NCBI RefSeq assembly: GCF_963678635.1
Contig: NC_087069.1
Coordinates: 53,170,251 to 53,234,250 of the forward strand
DNA: 64,000 nt
Source of the DNA: Symsagittifera roscoffensis
Taxonomy: Eukaryota; Xenacoelomorpha; Acoela; Convolutidae
Direction of reading: 5' to 3'
Shown here: in pieces, positions 32,787 to 44,071 of the stretch
Numbering within the stretch: position 1 is the stretch's first letter
Layout: each line of letters opens with the position of its first letter
The notes under the pieces: generated by a model
What the model was told of the DNA's origin: nothing
The model's database searches: none
Seen by the model: the letters and a program-made list of their open reading frames with translations, nothing else
Position numbers and translations under genes: made by a program

Positions 32787-34091
32787 GAATTCAAGAAAAA
32801 ACAGAATCAAAACTCTTTCAAATATTTCAAATTTGGTCTAAACTTTTTAGTCTTCAGGACATTTTTTGTCCTTTTTTTTTTAATTTGAAAATCTCATTAA
32901 AAAATTTCTCAACAACTAGAAATTGTTTAGAAATGATATTTATACCGAAAAAAAGGCCTGTGTAGGTTCTTTCTAGCCGTACGTATAAAATTATAAATCT
33001 ACTTTTGGAAAACTTATATTTTTGCATTTTTTCCGAGTAACCGCCAAAAACGCTTTTTTTGGATACCCGACACAACGAATAACCATGAAAACTATTCAAA
33101 TTTTTTCTCCTTGATTTTAAAAATTTTTTGAAATAACTTTTCAAGAGGTTTCTTAATTTATATAATAATATATTTAGTTTCTTTCGGAACTTAGAAAAAA
33201 TAGACATTTTTGGGTCGAAAACGGCTGTTTTCCTACTTTTTTGCTAAGAACCCAGAAAAAAAGTTTGATTAAAACGATCAAAGTTCGATTTCCAGACACA
33301 ATATGGTCTTTGTAATCGCTATGCATGGTCGAATGAGTCATCTTTGCAACCGATTGGTTGCAAAACGGACGCGTCCCTAAAACTCCGGATAAATCGTGTG
33401 TTTGAAGATTTTTTGGGTGGCATCTATCGAAAAAACTCATTGCCCCTAGAGCTTACGAATGCTATCTCTAAAGTTTTATTTGGGTTGGAAACTGTGCTGG
33501 CGTGAAAGATCGATTTCGACCGCAACGAAGATTTTTTGAACTTAAGATATAGCTAAATAAATTCCTGGAAAGTTGTAGAATGCAGTGCAAGTGTTTTTGA
33601 TAGTTCTTCCTTGACGAAAAAGTTCAAAGTCACGTCAGCTCAGGTTCTGACCAAGTTGATTCGAATTAAAATTTTTTAAAACGTCATCTAACGGGTTCAG
33701 GTCCCCCCAATTACGATCGAAGGGTTCATCAGGTCCTCATGTCCCCAGCTCAGGTCACCATTGAACGGGATCAAGTCCCCATGGAACCTGAACCTTCTTC
33801 GATCAGTCGATCTTAACTGGGGGATCATAAAGTAGGGAGATCAAAACTGAGCGGTCGATTATAACTGCAGTTATTATCGAAACCTCGGTTATGATCGACC
33901 AATTTACGATCCCCCATTTATGATCAACCGACATCGAAGTCCCCCAGACACAAGGAAGAAATTAAGGGTAATTTCAAAACGTACTGAACTCATCATGATT
34001 TGGAATAGATTGGTCATGAAGGATTATTTACCAAGTTAATTTAGCACGAGTTTTTTTAAAACGAATAAATGACCATGGCTTTCAGTTAAGG
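32787..34091 (+). repeat. AT-rich noncoding block of module B
   Basis: Near-identical copy of 19454-20757, including the GATC-rich palindromic segment at about 33690-33955. Confidence 0.8.
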
Positions 34092-34834
34092 ATGACTAAA
34101 TCACATAGCGAAATCAACTTATCAGGAGAGACATTTGAAACGATTCCCACAGCAATTTTAACCGATATTCTTAATAACACAACCCAATTCAGACAAGCGA
34201 AAATTCAACGACGAACATCGACAGCACGCTATTTATAAAGTTCAAAGATTCTTCCAAGATCAGAAAGAGAAGATGGAACTAGAGCGAGTAGAAATGGCTC
34301 AGAAAGAGTGAAGGAGTGGATAACCAGAAATGCACCAAGCATGATTGCTGAAAAACAAAGACAGTTTCAAGAAGTGATGGCACCTATAGCAAAGTCGGAC
34401 GAGGAAAAGCGTGAAAAAATGCGAAATTACAAAAAACCAAAAAATCTGTATCGACTACTATGATGTAGACTTCAACGAGTTCGCGAATATAGCCATACAG
34501 ACTAAACAACGAAGTCTAGCAGTAACTGCAACAGTGCAGTTAACGGATGAGAAAACGATGGATGATGAGATTGATAATTCGGAATTGTCAAATCAGATCT
34601 CCAAACAGCATGTACAAACATCAAGCCAAGACTGTGAAGCTTGGTGACGTGAAGATGCAAATATTCAGGCTCAGAGGAGTCAATGTTGTTGTTGTGAAGT
34701 TACCAAAAACACTGAATCCTGAAAACCAGCTGGCCAATTTTGGCGATTCATTCTTTTTGGGTGTGCAGGATCAAAATGTTGAGTTTGTTTGTTTCGGGCG
34801 CGAAACTATAAAACATTCTGCCAGCACTCTATAA
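34092..34834 (+). pseudogene. Decayed coding-like stretch, module B
   Basis: Same chain of frame-shifted open segments as module A (34411-34647 and 34547-34834 are the longest). Here the sequence runs on into module C without a break, so the second segment extends 24 bases past the point where A diverges. Product unidentified. Confidence 0.45.
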
Positions 34835-35311
34835 CATCGATACGAGTGAATATCATTGTATCGGCTTTCTGATACGATCAAACGGCCTCACCAGCTTCCG
34901 AAATTTGGCTCGCATGAAGCCGATAACCGTGTACAAAGATCGCAGCCCTAGACTAGATTTTTAGAAACGCTAAGACCACTGGTCTCTGCGGTGACTCAGG
35001 TCACGAAAAGTATACATTTTATATACACATCCGACTTTTTTGTTACTGGAAACTATGTTATAAAATTATGAAAAACTACAACAGACTACGTTAGACAAAT
35101 AAATATACGTTAATATACTCTTATAACTGTACCTTTATAAACACAAGTCGATTTGCTCCATGAAAAATTGATAAAATTAAAAGTTATATAGTTTGAAGAA
35201 TAGCTTGCTTCAAAAATTTCAAAAGTGTTTTTTCTAATTTATGAAAGTTTCTAACTATCTGTTTATAGTCTGATTAGGTCACTTAAGAATATTTGCTTCT
35301 GTAGTTTTCAG
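34803..35311 (+). other. Junction, zinc-finger tail and intron-like part of module C
   Basis: Starts with about 130 bp found only here and at 37943 (module D), then the last zinc-finger-like motif (GGTCTCTGCGGTGACTCAGG near 34981), then the AT-rich stretch that precedes the exon-like ORF in all modules. From 34803 to 37942 the unit is 3140 bp and repeats directly as C and D. Confidence 0.7.
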
Positions 35312-35779
35312 ACGTCCAAATCATTTATCTGCAAGTGTTTGATTGAGGCGGATGCTCAAGTCGCTTCAGAAGAGCTCTGCGCGTTTGAACGGAAGCCAGA
35401 GCGCATGATGAACGTGGAGGCTAGCGAGGTAGAAGAACTGCAGGCGGAACCAGATTTCAAGAAGGAGAGGCAGGACATGGCATGTTTGTACAGGGATGCG
35501 AGGAAGAATGAACTTGAGTTGAATGTGGACAAATACGGAGGATTTGGTCTGTTCAACAAGACGGGCAAGAGGATCAAGCCCAGACTACAACCTCTGGACG
35601 ATCCTGTGGGCGTGCAGAAGGAGATCCCGGCTGAGTTGCAGGGACAGATCTCCGACTTCTCTGTCATCGTGGGCTCCAGTGTGCAGAAGAAGGAAAATGT
35701 GCTGCTCGGGCCATTGAGGTCGTGCTCCCCCAACACTGCTTGGTTCAAAACGAATTTCGCGAACCGATTCACTCTATGA
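35312..35779 (+). pseudogene. 155-codon exon-like ORF, module C
   Basis: Open from the acceptor-like TTTTCAG (ending 35311) to the TGA at 35777. The ATG of modules A and B is ACG here; the first ATG is 35397. Residue changes against A include Arg to Leu, His-Leu to Asn-Val, two changes to Glu, Ala to Val and His to Asn, against about two silent changes. This ratio suggests relaxed or absent selection. Confidence 0.5.
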
Positions 35780-35930
35780 AATAACTTGCAACAATCCAAG
35801 GAACTGGAAAATTTCATGCTGAAATCTCGAAAAAAATCATATTTTTTCATCTATTTTTACAGATTTTTTTCTTCCGGACATAAAATATCAAATCTTATTT
35901 CTCGGTAGTAACATTCACCAAACATCAACC

Positions 35931-37232
35931 AAATTCAAGAAAAAACAGAATCAAAACTCTTTCAAATATTTCAAATTTGGTCAAAACACTTTTGTCTTTA
36001 GGACATTTTTTGTCCTTTTTCTAAATTTGAAAATCTCATTAAAAAATTTCTCAACAACTAGAAATTTTTTAGAAATGATATTTATACCAAAAAAAGTCCT
36101 GTGTAGGTTCTTTCTAGCCGTACGTATAAAATTATAAATCTACTTTTGGAAAACTTATATTTTTGCATTTTTTCCGAGTAACCGCCAAAAACGCTTTTTT
36201 TGGTTACCCGACACAACGAATAACCATCAAAACTATTCAAATTTTTTCTCCTTGATTTTAAAAATTTTTTGAAATAACTCTTCAAGAGGTTTCTTAATTT
36301 ATATAATACTATATTTAGTTTCTTTCGGAACATAGAAAAAATAGACATTTTTGGGTCGAAAACGGCTGTTTCCCTACTTTTTTGCTAAGAACCCAGAAAA
36401 AAAGTTTGATTAAAACGATCAAAGTTCGATTTACAGACACAATATGGTCTTTGTAATCGCTATGCATGGTCGAATGAGTCATCTTTGCAAACGATTGGTT
36501 GCAAAATGGACGCGTCCCTAAAACTCCGGATAAATCGTGTGTTTGAAGATTTTTTGGGTGGCATCTATCGAAAAAACTCATTGCCCCTAGAGCTTACGAA
36601 TAAATCTCTAAAGTTTTATTTGGGTTGGAAACTGTGCTGGCGTGAAAGATCGATTTCGACCGCAACGAAGATTTTTTGAATTTAAGATATAGCTAAATAA
36701 ATTCCTGGAAAGTTGTAGAATGCAGTGCAAGTGTTTTTGATAGTTCTTCATTGACGAAAAAGTTCAAAGTCACGTCAGCTCAGGTTCTGACCAAGTTGAA
36801 TCGAATTAAAATTTTTTAAAACGTCATCTAACGGGTTCAGGTCCCCCCAATTACGATCGAAGGGTTCATCAGGTCCTCATGTCCCCAGCTCAGGTCACCA
36901 TTGAACGGGATCAAGTCCCCATGGAACCTGAACCTTCTTCGATCAGTCGATCTTAATTGGGGGATCATAAAGTAGGGAGATCAAAACTGAGCGGTCGATT
37001 ATAACTGCAGTTATTATCGAAACCTCGGTTATGATCGACCAATTTACGATCCCCCATTTATGATCAACCGACATCGAAGTCCCCCAGATACAAGGAAGAA
37101 TTTAAGGGTAATTTCAAAACGTACTGAACTCATCATGATTTGGAATAGAATGGTCATGAAGGATTATTTACCAAGTTAATTTAGCACGAGTTTTTTTTAA
37201 AACGAATAAATGACCATGGCTTTCAGTTAAGG
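35931..37232 (+). repeat. AT-rich noncoding block of module C (no LINE insertion)
   Basis: Follows the exon-like ORF directly through AACCAAATTCAAG, the site that carries the LINE tail in A and B. It therefore preserves the pre-insertion state. The GATC-rich segment is at about 36830-37090. Confidence 0.85.
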
Positions 37233-37974
37233 ATGACTAAATCACATAGCGAAATCAACTTATCAGGAGAGACATTTGAAACGATTCCCACAGCAATTTT
37301 AACCGAGATTCTTAATAACACAACCCAATTCAGACAAGCGAAAATTCAACGACGAACATCGACAGCACGCTATTTATAAATTTCAAAGATTCTTCCAAGA
37401 TCAGAAAGAGAAGATGGAACTAGAGCGAGTAGAAATGGCTCAGAAAGAGTGAAGGAGTGGATAACCAGAAATGCACCAAGCATGATTGCTGAAAAACAAA
37501 GACAGTTTCAAGAAGTGATAGCACTTATAGCAAAGTCGGACGAGGAGAAGCGTGAAAAAATGCGAAATTACAAAAAACCAAAAATCTGTATCGACTACTA
37601 TGATGTAGACTTCAACGAGTTCGCGAATATAGCCATACAGACTAAACAACGAAGTCTAGCAGTAACTGCAACAGTGCAGTTAACGGATGAGAAAACGGTG
37701 GATGATGAGATTGATAATTCGGAATTGTCAAATCAGATCTCCAAACAGCATGTACAAACATCAAGCCAAGACTGTGAAGCTTGGTGACGTGAAGATGCAA
37801 ATATTCAGGCTCAGAGGAGTCAATGTTGTTGTTGTGAAGTTACCAAAAACACTGAATCCTGAAAACCAGCTGGCCAATTTTGGCGATTCATTCTTTTTGG
37901 GTGTGCAGGATCAAAATGTTGAGTTTGTTTGTTTCGGGCGCGAAACTATAAAACATTCTGCCAGCACTCTATAA
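37233..37974 (+). pseudogene. Decayed coding-like stretch, module C (longest open version)
   Basis: Here the A run near 37579 is one base shorter than in A and B, joining two segments into a 112-codon frame (37449-37787) preceded by an in-frame TGA. A second frame (37687-37974) overlaps it. The product is rich in Glu, Lys and Gln with a likely coiled coil. I cannot name it. C is probably closest to the ancestral frame. Confidence 0.5.
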
Positions 37975-38451
37975 CATCGATACGAGTGAATATCATTGTA
38001 TTGGCTTTCTGATACGATCAAACGGCCTCACCAGCTTCCGAAATTTGCCTCGCATGAAGCCGATAACCGTGTACAAAGATCGCAGCCCTAGACTAGATTT
38101 TTAGAAACGCTAAGACCACTGGTCTCTGCGGTGACTCAGGTCACGAAAAGTATACATTTTATATGCACATCCGACTTTTTTGTTACTGGAAACTATGTTA
38201 TAAAATTATGAAAAACTACAACAGACTACGTTAGACAAATAAATATACGTTAATATACTCTTATAACTGTACCTTTATAAACACAAGTCGATTTGCTCCA
38301 TGAAAAATTGATCAAATTAAAAGTTATATAGTTTGAAGAATAGCTTGCTTCAAAAATTTCAAAAGTGTTTTTTCTAATTTATGAAAGTTTCTAACTATCT
38401 GTTTATAGTCTGATTAAGTCACTTAAGAATATTTGCTTCTGTAGTTTTCAG

Positions 38452-38913
38452 ACGTCCAAATCATTTATCTGCAAGTGTTTGATTGAGGCGGATGCTCAAG
38501 TCGCTTCAGAAGAGCTCTGCGCGTTTGAACGGAAGCCAGAGCGCATGATGAACGTGGAGGCTAGCGAGGTAGAAGAACTGCAGGCGGAACCAGATTTCAA
38601 GAAGGAGAGGCAGGACATGGCATGTTTGTACAGGGATGCGAGGAAGAATGAACTTGAGTTGAATGTGGACAAATACGGAGGATTTGGTCTGTTCAACAAG
38701 ACGGGCAAGAGGATCAAGCCCAGACTACAACCTCTGGACGATCCTGTGGGCGTGCAGAAGGAGATCCCGGCTGAGTTGCAGGGACAGATCTCCGACTTCT
38801 CTGTCATCGTGGGCTCCAGTGTGCAGAAGAAGGAACATGTGCTGCTCGGGTCATTGAGGTCGTGCTCCCCCAATACAGTGTACTTTACTGGCTGCACACA
38901 CTGCTTGATTTAA
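38452..38913 (+). pseudogene. Exon-like ORF, module D, with altered 3' end
   Basis: Nearly identical to module C up to about 38875, with ACG in place of ATG at its start. The last ten or so codons are replaced: after CCCCCAATACAG the sequence differs from A-C and the frame ends at 38913. The second tandem array begins exactly here. Confidence 0.5.
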
Positions 38914-39900
38914 AAAGATTTTCGCGAACCGATTCAGTCTATGAAATAACTTGCAACAATTCAAAACTTCGTAGCTTCAAAAAAGCTTGCTTAGAAAACT
39001 TGAAAATTGCGAGAACTGATTCAAAATATGAAATGACTTGAAATAATTCTGAGCTTCATAGCTTGAATAGATTGCTTAGAAAATCTTAAAGTTTTTGCGA
39101 ACCGAACTGGTCCACGAAATAACTCAATAGCTTAATAAGTTTCATAGCTTAAATGGGTTGCTTGGAAAAACATAAAATTTTCGCGAACCGATTCAATCTA
39201 TGAAACAACTTGAAGTAATTCAAAATGTCGTAGCTTCGGAAGCTTGCTTGGAAAACTTTAAATTTGCGGGAACTGATTCAATATATGAAATGACCTAAAA
39301 CAATTCTAAGCTTCATAGCCTGAATAGATTGCTTAGAAAATCTTAGTTTTCGCGAACCGATTTAGTCACGAAATAACTCAAATTATTTCGAAGTTTCATA
39401 GCTTACTTCAAAAAACTTAACAATTTTCGCAAACCGATTCAATATCATAGCTTAATAAGTTTCATAGCTTAAATGGGTTGCTTGGAAAAACAAAAACTTT
39501 TCGCGAAACGATTCAACCTATGAAACAACTTGAAGTAATTCAAAATGTCGTAGCTTCAAAAGCTTGCTTAGAAAACTTTAAATTTGCGGGAACTGATTCA
39601 AAATATGAACTGACTTGAAACAACTCAAAGCTTCATAGCTTGAACAGATTGCTTAGAAAATCTTAGTTTTCGCGAACCGATTTGGTCCACGAAATAAATC
39701 AAATTATTTCAGTTTCATAGCTTGCTTCAAAAAACTTAACAATTTTCGCAAACCTCATCGAAAATTGGTTAAATGGGTTGCTTGGAAAAACATAAACTTT
39801 TCGCTAACCGATTCAATCTATGAAACAGCTTGAAGCAATTCAAAATGTTGCTTCAAAAGCTTGCTTAGAAAAACTGAACTTTTCGCGTAACGATTTATTA
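38914..39900 (+). repeat. Degenerate tandem array, about 13 monomers of about 80 bp with a roughly 320-bp higher-order period
   Basis: Each monomer contains a variant of TTCGCGAACCGATT, then CTATGAAATAACTTG, then a TAGCTTGCTTAGAAAA-like end. Landmarks lie near 38924, 39010, 39093, 39180, 39266, 39350, 39425, 39500, 39585, 39670, 39745, 39800 and 39880. The longer string AGCTTAAATGGGTTGCTTGG recurs near 39147, 39465 and 39763, giving a four-monomer higher-order unit. The first monomer matches the 3' end of the exon-like ORF in modules A-C (TTTCGCGA...GATTCACTCTATGAAATAAC), so the array seems to have grown from there. Confidence 0.88.
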
Positions 39901-40215
39901 TGTAAAATACATACACATACACTTACATACATATATACATACATACCTACACACTTGCATACACACATACATGCATATGTAAACACAAACATATACATAC
40001 ATATATACAAACATACGTGTACATAGATACACATATAAACACATACCTAGCTACGCAAAATTCGTTCATATACTTATCTAAGCATTTACACATACATTCA
40101 TATGCACATACACATCCATACAAATACAACTACATACACATACAATCATACTTGAAAAATTACGCTTTTATACATGCATACATACGAACTTACATACATA
40201 CATACTTATTTTGAA
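39901..40215. repeat. CATA/CACATA microsatellite
   Basis: About 300 bp of imperfect ACAT/ACAC tetranucleotide repeats interspersed with TATACATA. The Tyr/Ile/His-rich open frames on both strands are products of the repeat and not genes. Confidence 0.95.
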
Positions 40216-41290
40216 AGAACTCTTCCAGAGGTTTCTGAATATGTATAATACTTCCAGAGGTTTCTGAATATGTATGATACTTATATAGTTTCTTTTGGAA
40301 CTTAGAGAAAAAAGAAGATTTTTGCTCAAAAACGGCTGGCATCTAGATATGTAGATAAGTATATAAATAAGTATATAGTTGTAGGTTCTTTCTAGCCGTA
40401 CGTACAAAATTATAAATCAACTTTTGGAAAATTTATGTTTTTGCATTTTTTCCGAGTAACCGCCAAAAACACTTTTTTTGGATACCCGACACAACGGATA
40501 ACCATCAAAACTATTCAAATTTTTTCTCCTTGATTTTAAAATTTTTTTGAAATAACGCTTCAAGAGGTTTCTTAATTTATATAATACTATATATAGTTTC
40601 TTTTGGAACTTAGAGAAAATAGACATTTTTGGGCCGAAAACGGCTGTTTTCCTACTTTTTTGCTAAGAACCCAGAAAAAGATTCGATTAAAATGATCAAA
40701 TTTCAGTTTCCAGGCACAATATGGTCTTTGATATCGCTATGCATGGTCAAATGAAACAATTTTGCTAATAATTGGTAGCAAAATGGCCGCGTCCCTAAAA
40801 CTCTAGAAAAATCGTGTGTTTTAAGATTTTTTGGGTGGCATCTATCGAAAAAATTCATTGCCCCTAGAGCTTACGAATGCTATCTCTTAATTTTTATTTG
40901 GGTTGGAAACTGTGCTGGCGTGAAAGATCGATTTCGACCGCAACGAAGATTTTTTAAATTTTAGATATAGCTAAATAAATTCCTGGAAAGTTGTAGAAAG
41001 CAGTGCAAGTGTTTTTGATAGTTCTTCATTGACGAAAAAGTTCAAAAGTCACGTCAGCTCAGGTTCTGACCAAGTTGAATCGAATTAAAATTTTTTAAAA
41101 CATCATCTAACAATTACGATCGAAGGGTTCATCAGGTCCTCAGGTCCCCAGCTCAGGTCACCATTGAACGGGATCAAGTCCCCATGGAACCTGAACCTTC
41201 TTCGATCAGTCGATCTTAATTGGGGGATCATAAAGTAGGGAGATCAAAACTGGGCGTTCGATTTTAACTGCAGTTCGATTATAACGATTA
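40216..41290 (+). repeat. Diverged partial module E
   Basis: From about 40380 it follows the AT-rich block of modules A-C with many changes (GTAGGTTCTTTCTAGCCGTA is shared), up to the middle of the GATC-rich segment. At 40216-40370 a short piece of the same block is present with a local 39-bp duplication (CTTCCAGAGGTTTCTGAATA twice). The decayed coding stretch is absent. This is the oldest-looking member of the family. Confidence 0.8.
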
Positions 41291-41832
41291 TAACTGATGC
41301 AACGAAATTTTACAATCTCTGGAAGGAATCTATGGCAATGAGGGAATTATGTTGAAGAAATCGAGAGGTTAAATCCTCTGATCAGCGATGACCCTTCGAC
41401 AACTACACTTTAACCAATTTAAGCTTTAAGTTTTTCAATTTATCAACTTTAAAATCTTAGCTCCTTAACTTCTGAAAAAAAAATTGATAAGGTTTTTAAT
41501 GAGTTAAACAAATCTTAAACTTATTTTCTGAAGACACAAAAATGTTTTTTACACTATCTGTGAAACAAGGCTGTATTTTAAGAATTTTAAATGAGATCGC
41601 AGCTAAACCTAAAATAGGAAAACAATTGAATCCTATCATATCGGCAATTTTATAACTGGAATCAATGTATATAGAATTATATTCAGAATGTCAAAATCGA
41701 AAAACAAACGTTTCAACTTAAACTATTAAAAAAATCCCATCCTTGACATTTAACGTACTATTTTGTGTTGGTTGAAAAAATATTAGTTTTCACACAAAGT
41801 ATAATCGATCACTAATATCGGTCTACGAGGCC

Positions 41833-42015
41833 ATGAATTGTTTGAAGAATTTCGTTAATGTTTTGGAAAGACAAATCGAAGTTGGATTAATTACAATATT
41901 TCCCAGAAAATCCCAATCTGATACAACTCGCTTCAAGGAACAAATTATGAAACAGTATGGGCAAAGTTTCATTGCATTTCCGAGGGGTATTAAATTTAAT
42001 GCTTCCTCGCTGAGG
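41833..42015 (+). pseudogene. Exon-like ORF in 2.7-kb unit, copy 1
   Basis: ATG at 41833, open for 61 codons up to a consensus donor (GAGG/GTAAGTG, G at 42016). Read through, the frame continues to 42147. The product is a mixed charged/hydrophobic segment (F-V-N-V-L-E-R-Q near the start); I do not recognise it. Copy 2 has AAG for the ATG (44594) and keeps the donor at 44779. A possible partner exon starts at 42671 after a TTTTCGTTTTAG acceptor, but gives only about 15 codons in phase. Confidence 0.4.
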
Positions 42016-42169
42016 GTAAGTGATAATGTTCATTACACCGAGGAAATCTATTCCAAATGTTTTCGGATTATGAGACGCACCAAGTGTCGCGCTGCATGCG
42101 GATTAAGACCCAAATTGCATAGTGGCGCCGAGAGCTTGCTTCTGTAAAGACTGGATATAAGGTCTGGAG

Positions 42170-42375
42170 AGTCTGGACATGAGTCGCGCCGCATCCGGAT
42201 TTAGACCCAAATTCATAGTCGCGCCGAGAGTTTGAATCTGGAAAGTCTGGACATGAGTCGCGACCGGCGCCGAGAAGATCTAGAGATACCATAATTTTGT
42301 GGCGAAAGTCTAGACATGGGTCGCAAAAGTCTGGACATACCAAAATTTGGTCGGGAAAATCTGGACATGGGTCGC
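42170..42375 (+). repeat. Short GTCTGGACATG(A/G)GTCGC repeats, copy 1
   Basis: The phrases AAAGTCTGGACATGGGTCGC and AAAGTCTGGACATACCAAAA, with TTTGGTCG between them, alternate about seven times with varying spacing. Locally GC-richer than its surroundings. The second unit carries the same at 44905-45066. No spacers of constant length, so not a CRISPR. Confidence 0.85.
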
Positions 42376-44071
42376 AAACTTTCTTTTCAAAAATTGTCAA
42401 AAACTTTTAGGTTAACTTGCTATTTTTATCAAATACCGTGAAAAGCTTTGTTTTTCTTGTTCTATTGCAAAAAAAAATCAAGCATTTCACTTGAGTAGTT
42501 CAGGAGTTATGAAGTCTTGATTGTGGTCAAAAAATCGTATTGCAAAACAAACACCAAACATAACCAATTTTTGTGTTGTTTTGATCTCAAAAGGTGCCTA
42601 ATCTGTAAAAACCGGACCATTCAGCTATCATTGTAACTAAATTTGATATTTTTATGTGTTTTCGTTTTAGCGTTGTTCCTCAACATGTCTGCTAGGTGGA
42701 ACCAATCGAAGTTCAATGGCGAATAAATTGAGCTACATTAATTGAAAGAATGATTATTGCATCTATCACAACAGGTCGTGTTTTCAAAAATTTGATTTCA
42801 AAATTGATAAAGAAAAAGACTCGGTGTTAAAAACTTTAAAATATTTTTAAAAATTTCACGGTTAGCTGCAATTTAAATGCTTTAGTTCAATTAAAGACTG
42901 CAGACATAAACGTCTTGATTCGATAAATCTACAGATGCTATGGTTTCTGATATCTTTCTCAATAATGATTGGTCAGCAGTTTGGATACCAAAACTAGAAC
43001 ATTGCTCATTGCACCTATCAAATTAAGTAGTTTTCTCAAAGTTTTTTCCTCAAAAGTAAACTTCAATTTTATTTATCCACTGTTTTTTTGTGTAGATGCA
43101 ATTTCGATGTTCTAGTTTGATTAAAGAGTGCAATTGGAACATCTTGTCTCAACAACTTTATAGATGTTATAACTTCTATTATCCCTTGTTTCAACGATGA
43201 CTGATGCAACGAGCAACTTGGACACAAACATTGAAACATTTTTTTGCTTCCAGAAGAATAAATAGGATTTTTTGTTTTTTGTACTTGGAGATTTTTTTAT
43301 GAAATAATCTCAAAAAGACAATTCAAACTTGATGGTTGAATAAATTTTACTATTTTATTTCACTATACTGTCATGCAACTTAAATGTTTTCGTTGAATAA
43401 GGACTTATTTAGTGAATTTTATTTTCGAAAAAACTAACAGATGTTACGGCTTCTAATATCCTTCTCCTTAACATCGGTTATGAGCTTTTTAGAAATACAA
43501 TTACATTCCGCGATTGATACATTAATTGTCATATTGTCCAGCATAATGTTTTGTAATTAACCGCGTAGTATTTCGGTCGGTTATTATTCGATGAAACATT
43601 TCATTTAAAAAGATTTTTTTTTATTTGTTTCAAAGTAAGAAAATGGTGACAAGCTCCGGCTTAATATTTTTTATTAAAAAAATCATGTTTTGAGACCATG
43701 AGAACTTTGAAATATAGCAAAGAGTTTAACCAGTTAAGTATTTTTATTGTTTTAAATGTGTCTATCGCAAATGTGTTTATCTAGTATAGTGTAAATTTGT
43801 TTAAATGTCTATAACATAAAAATATGTTCAGCTTAACTTTTTCAGAGGTTTACTCGTTGAAGTTCATCAAAGAGATGAATACTTTTAATCGAATTGGCGT
43901 GATACCGTTAGTTTTATTGATTTCATTTGATTGGCGTTTTTTGGGTACTTTTAATCGAACAATTTCTTAAGGGTTCTCATTATTGATGATAGCCATATAA
44001 AGCACATGTAGAAGGCTTCGAAACATATAAATACATGTATCCTGATTATCAGGAGTGTTATCAATTCTTTG

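Larger units (their letters stand above)
41300..44071 (+). repeat. 2.7-kb tandem unit, copy 1
   Basis: Starts near the ATCTCTGGAAG landmark at 41315; the same landmark returns at 44073 and 46739 (periods 2758 and 2666). Contains an exon-like ORF, a run of short GTCTGGACATG repeats, an acceptor-like second exon and long AT-rich stretches with no recognisable gene. Confidence 0.88.

Noticed and set aside
39820-40214. Tyr/Ile/His- or Cys/Val-rich frames over the microsatellite
   Set aside because: Direct translations of CATA repeats on both strands.
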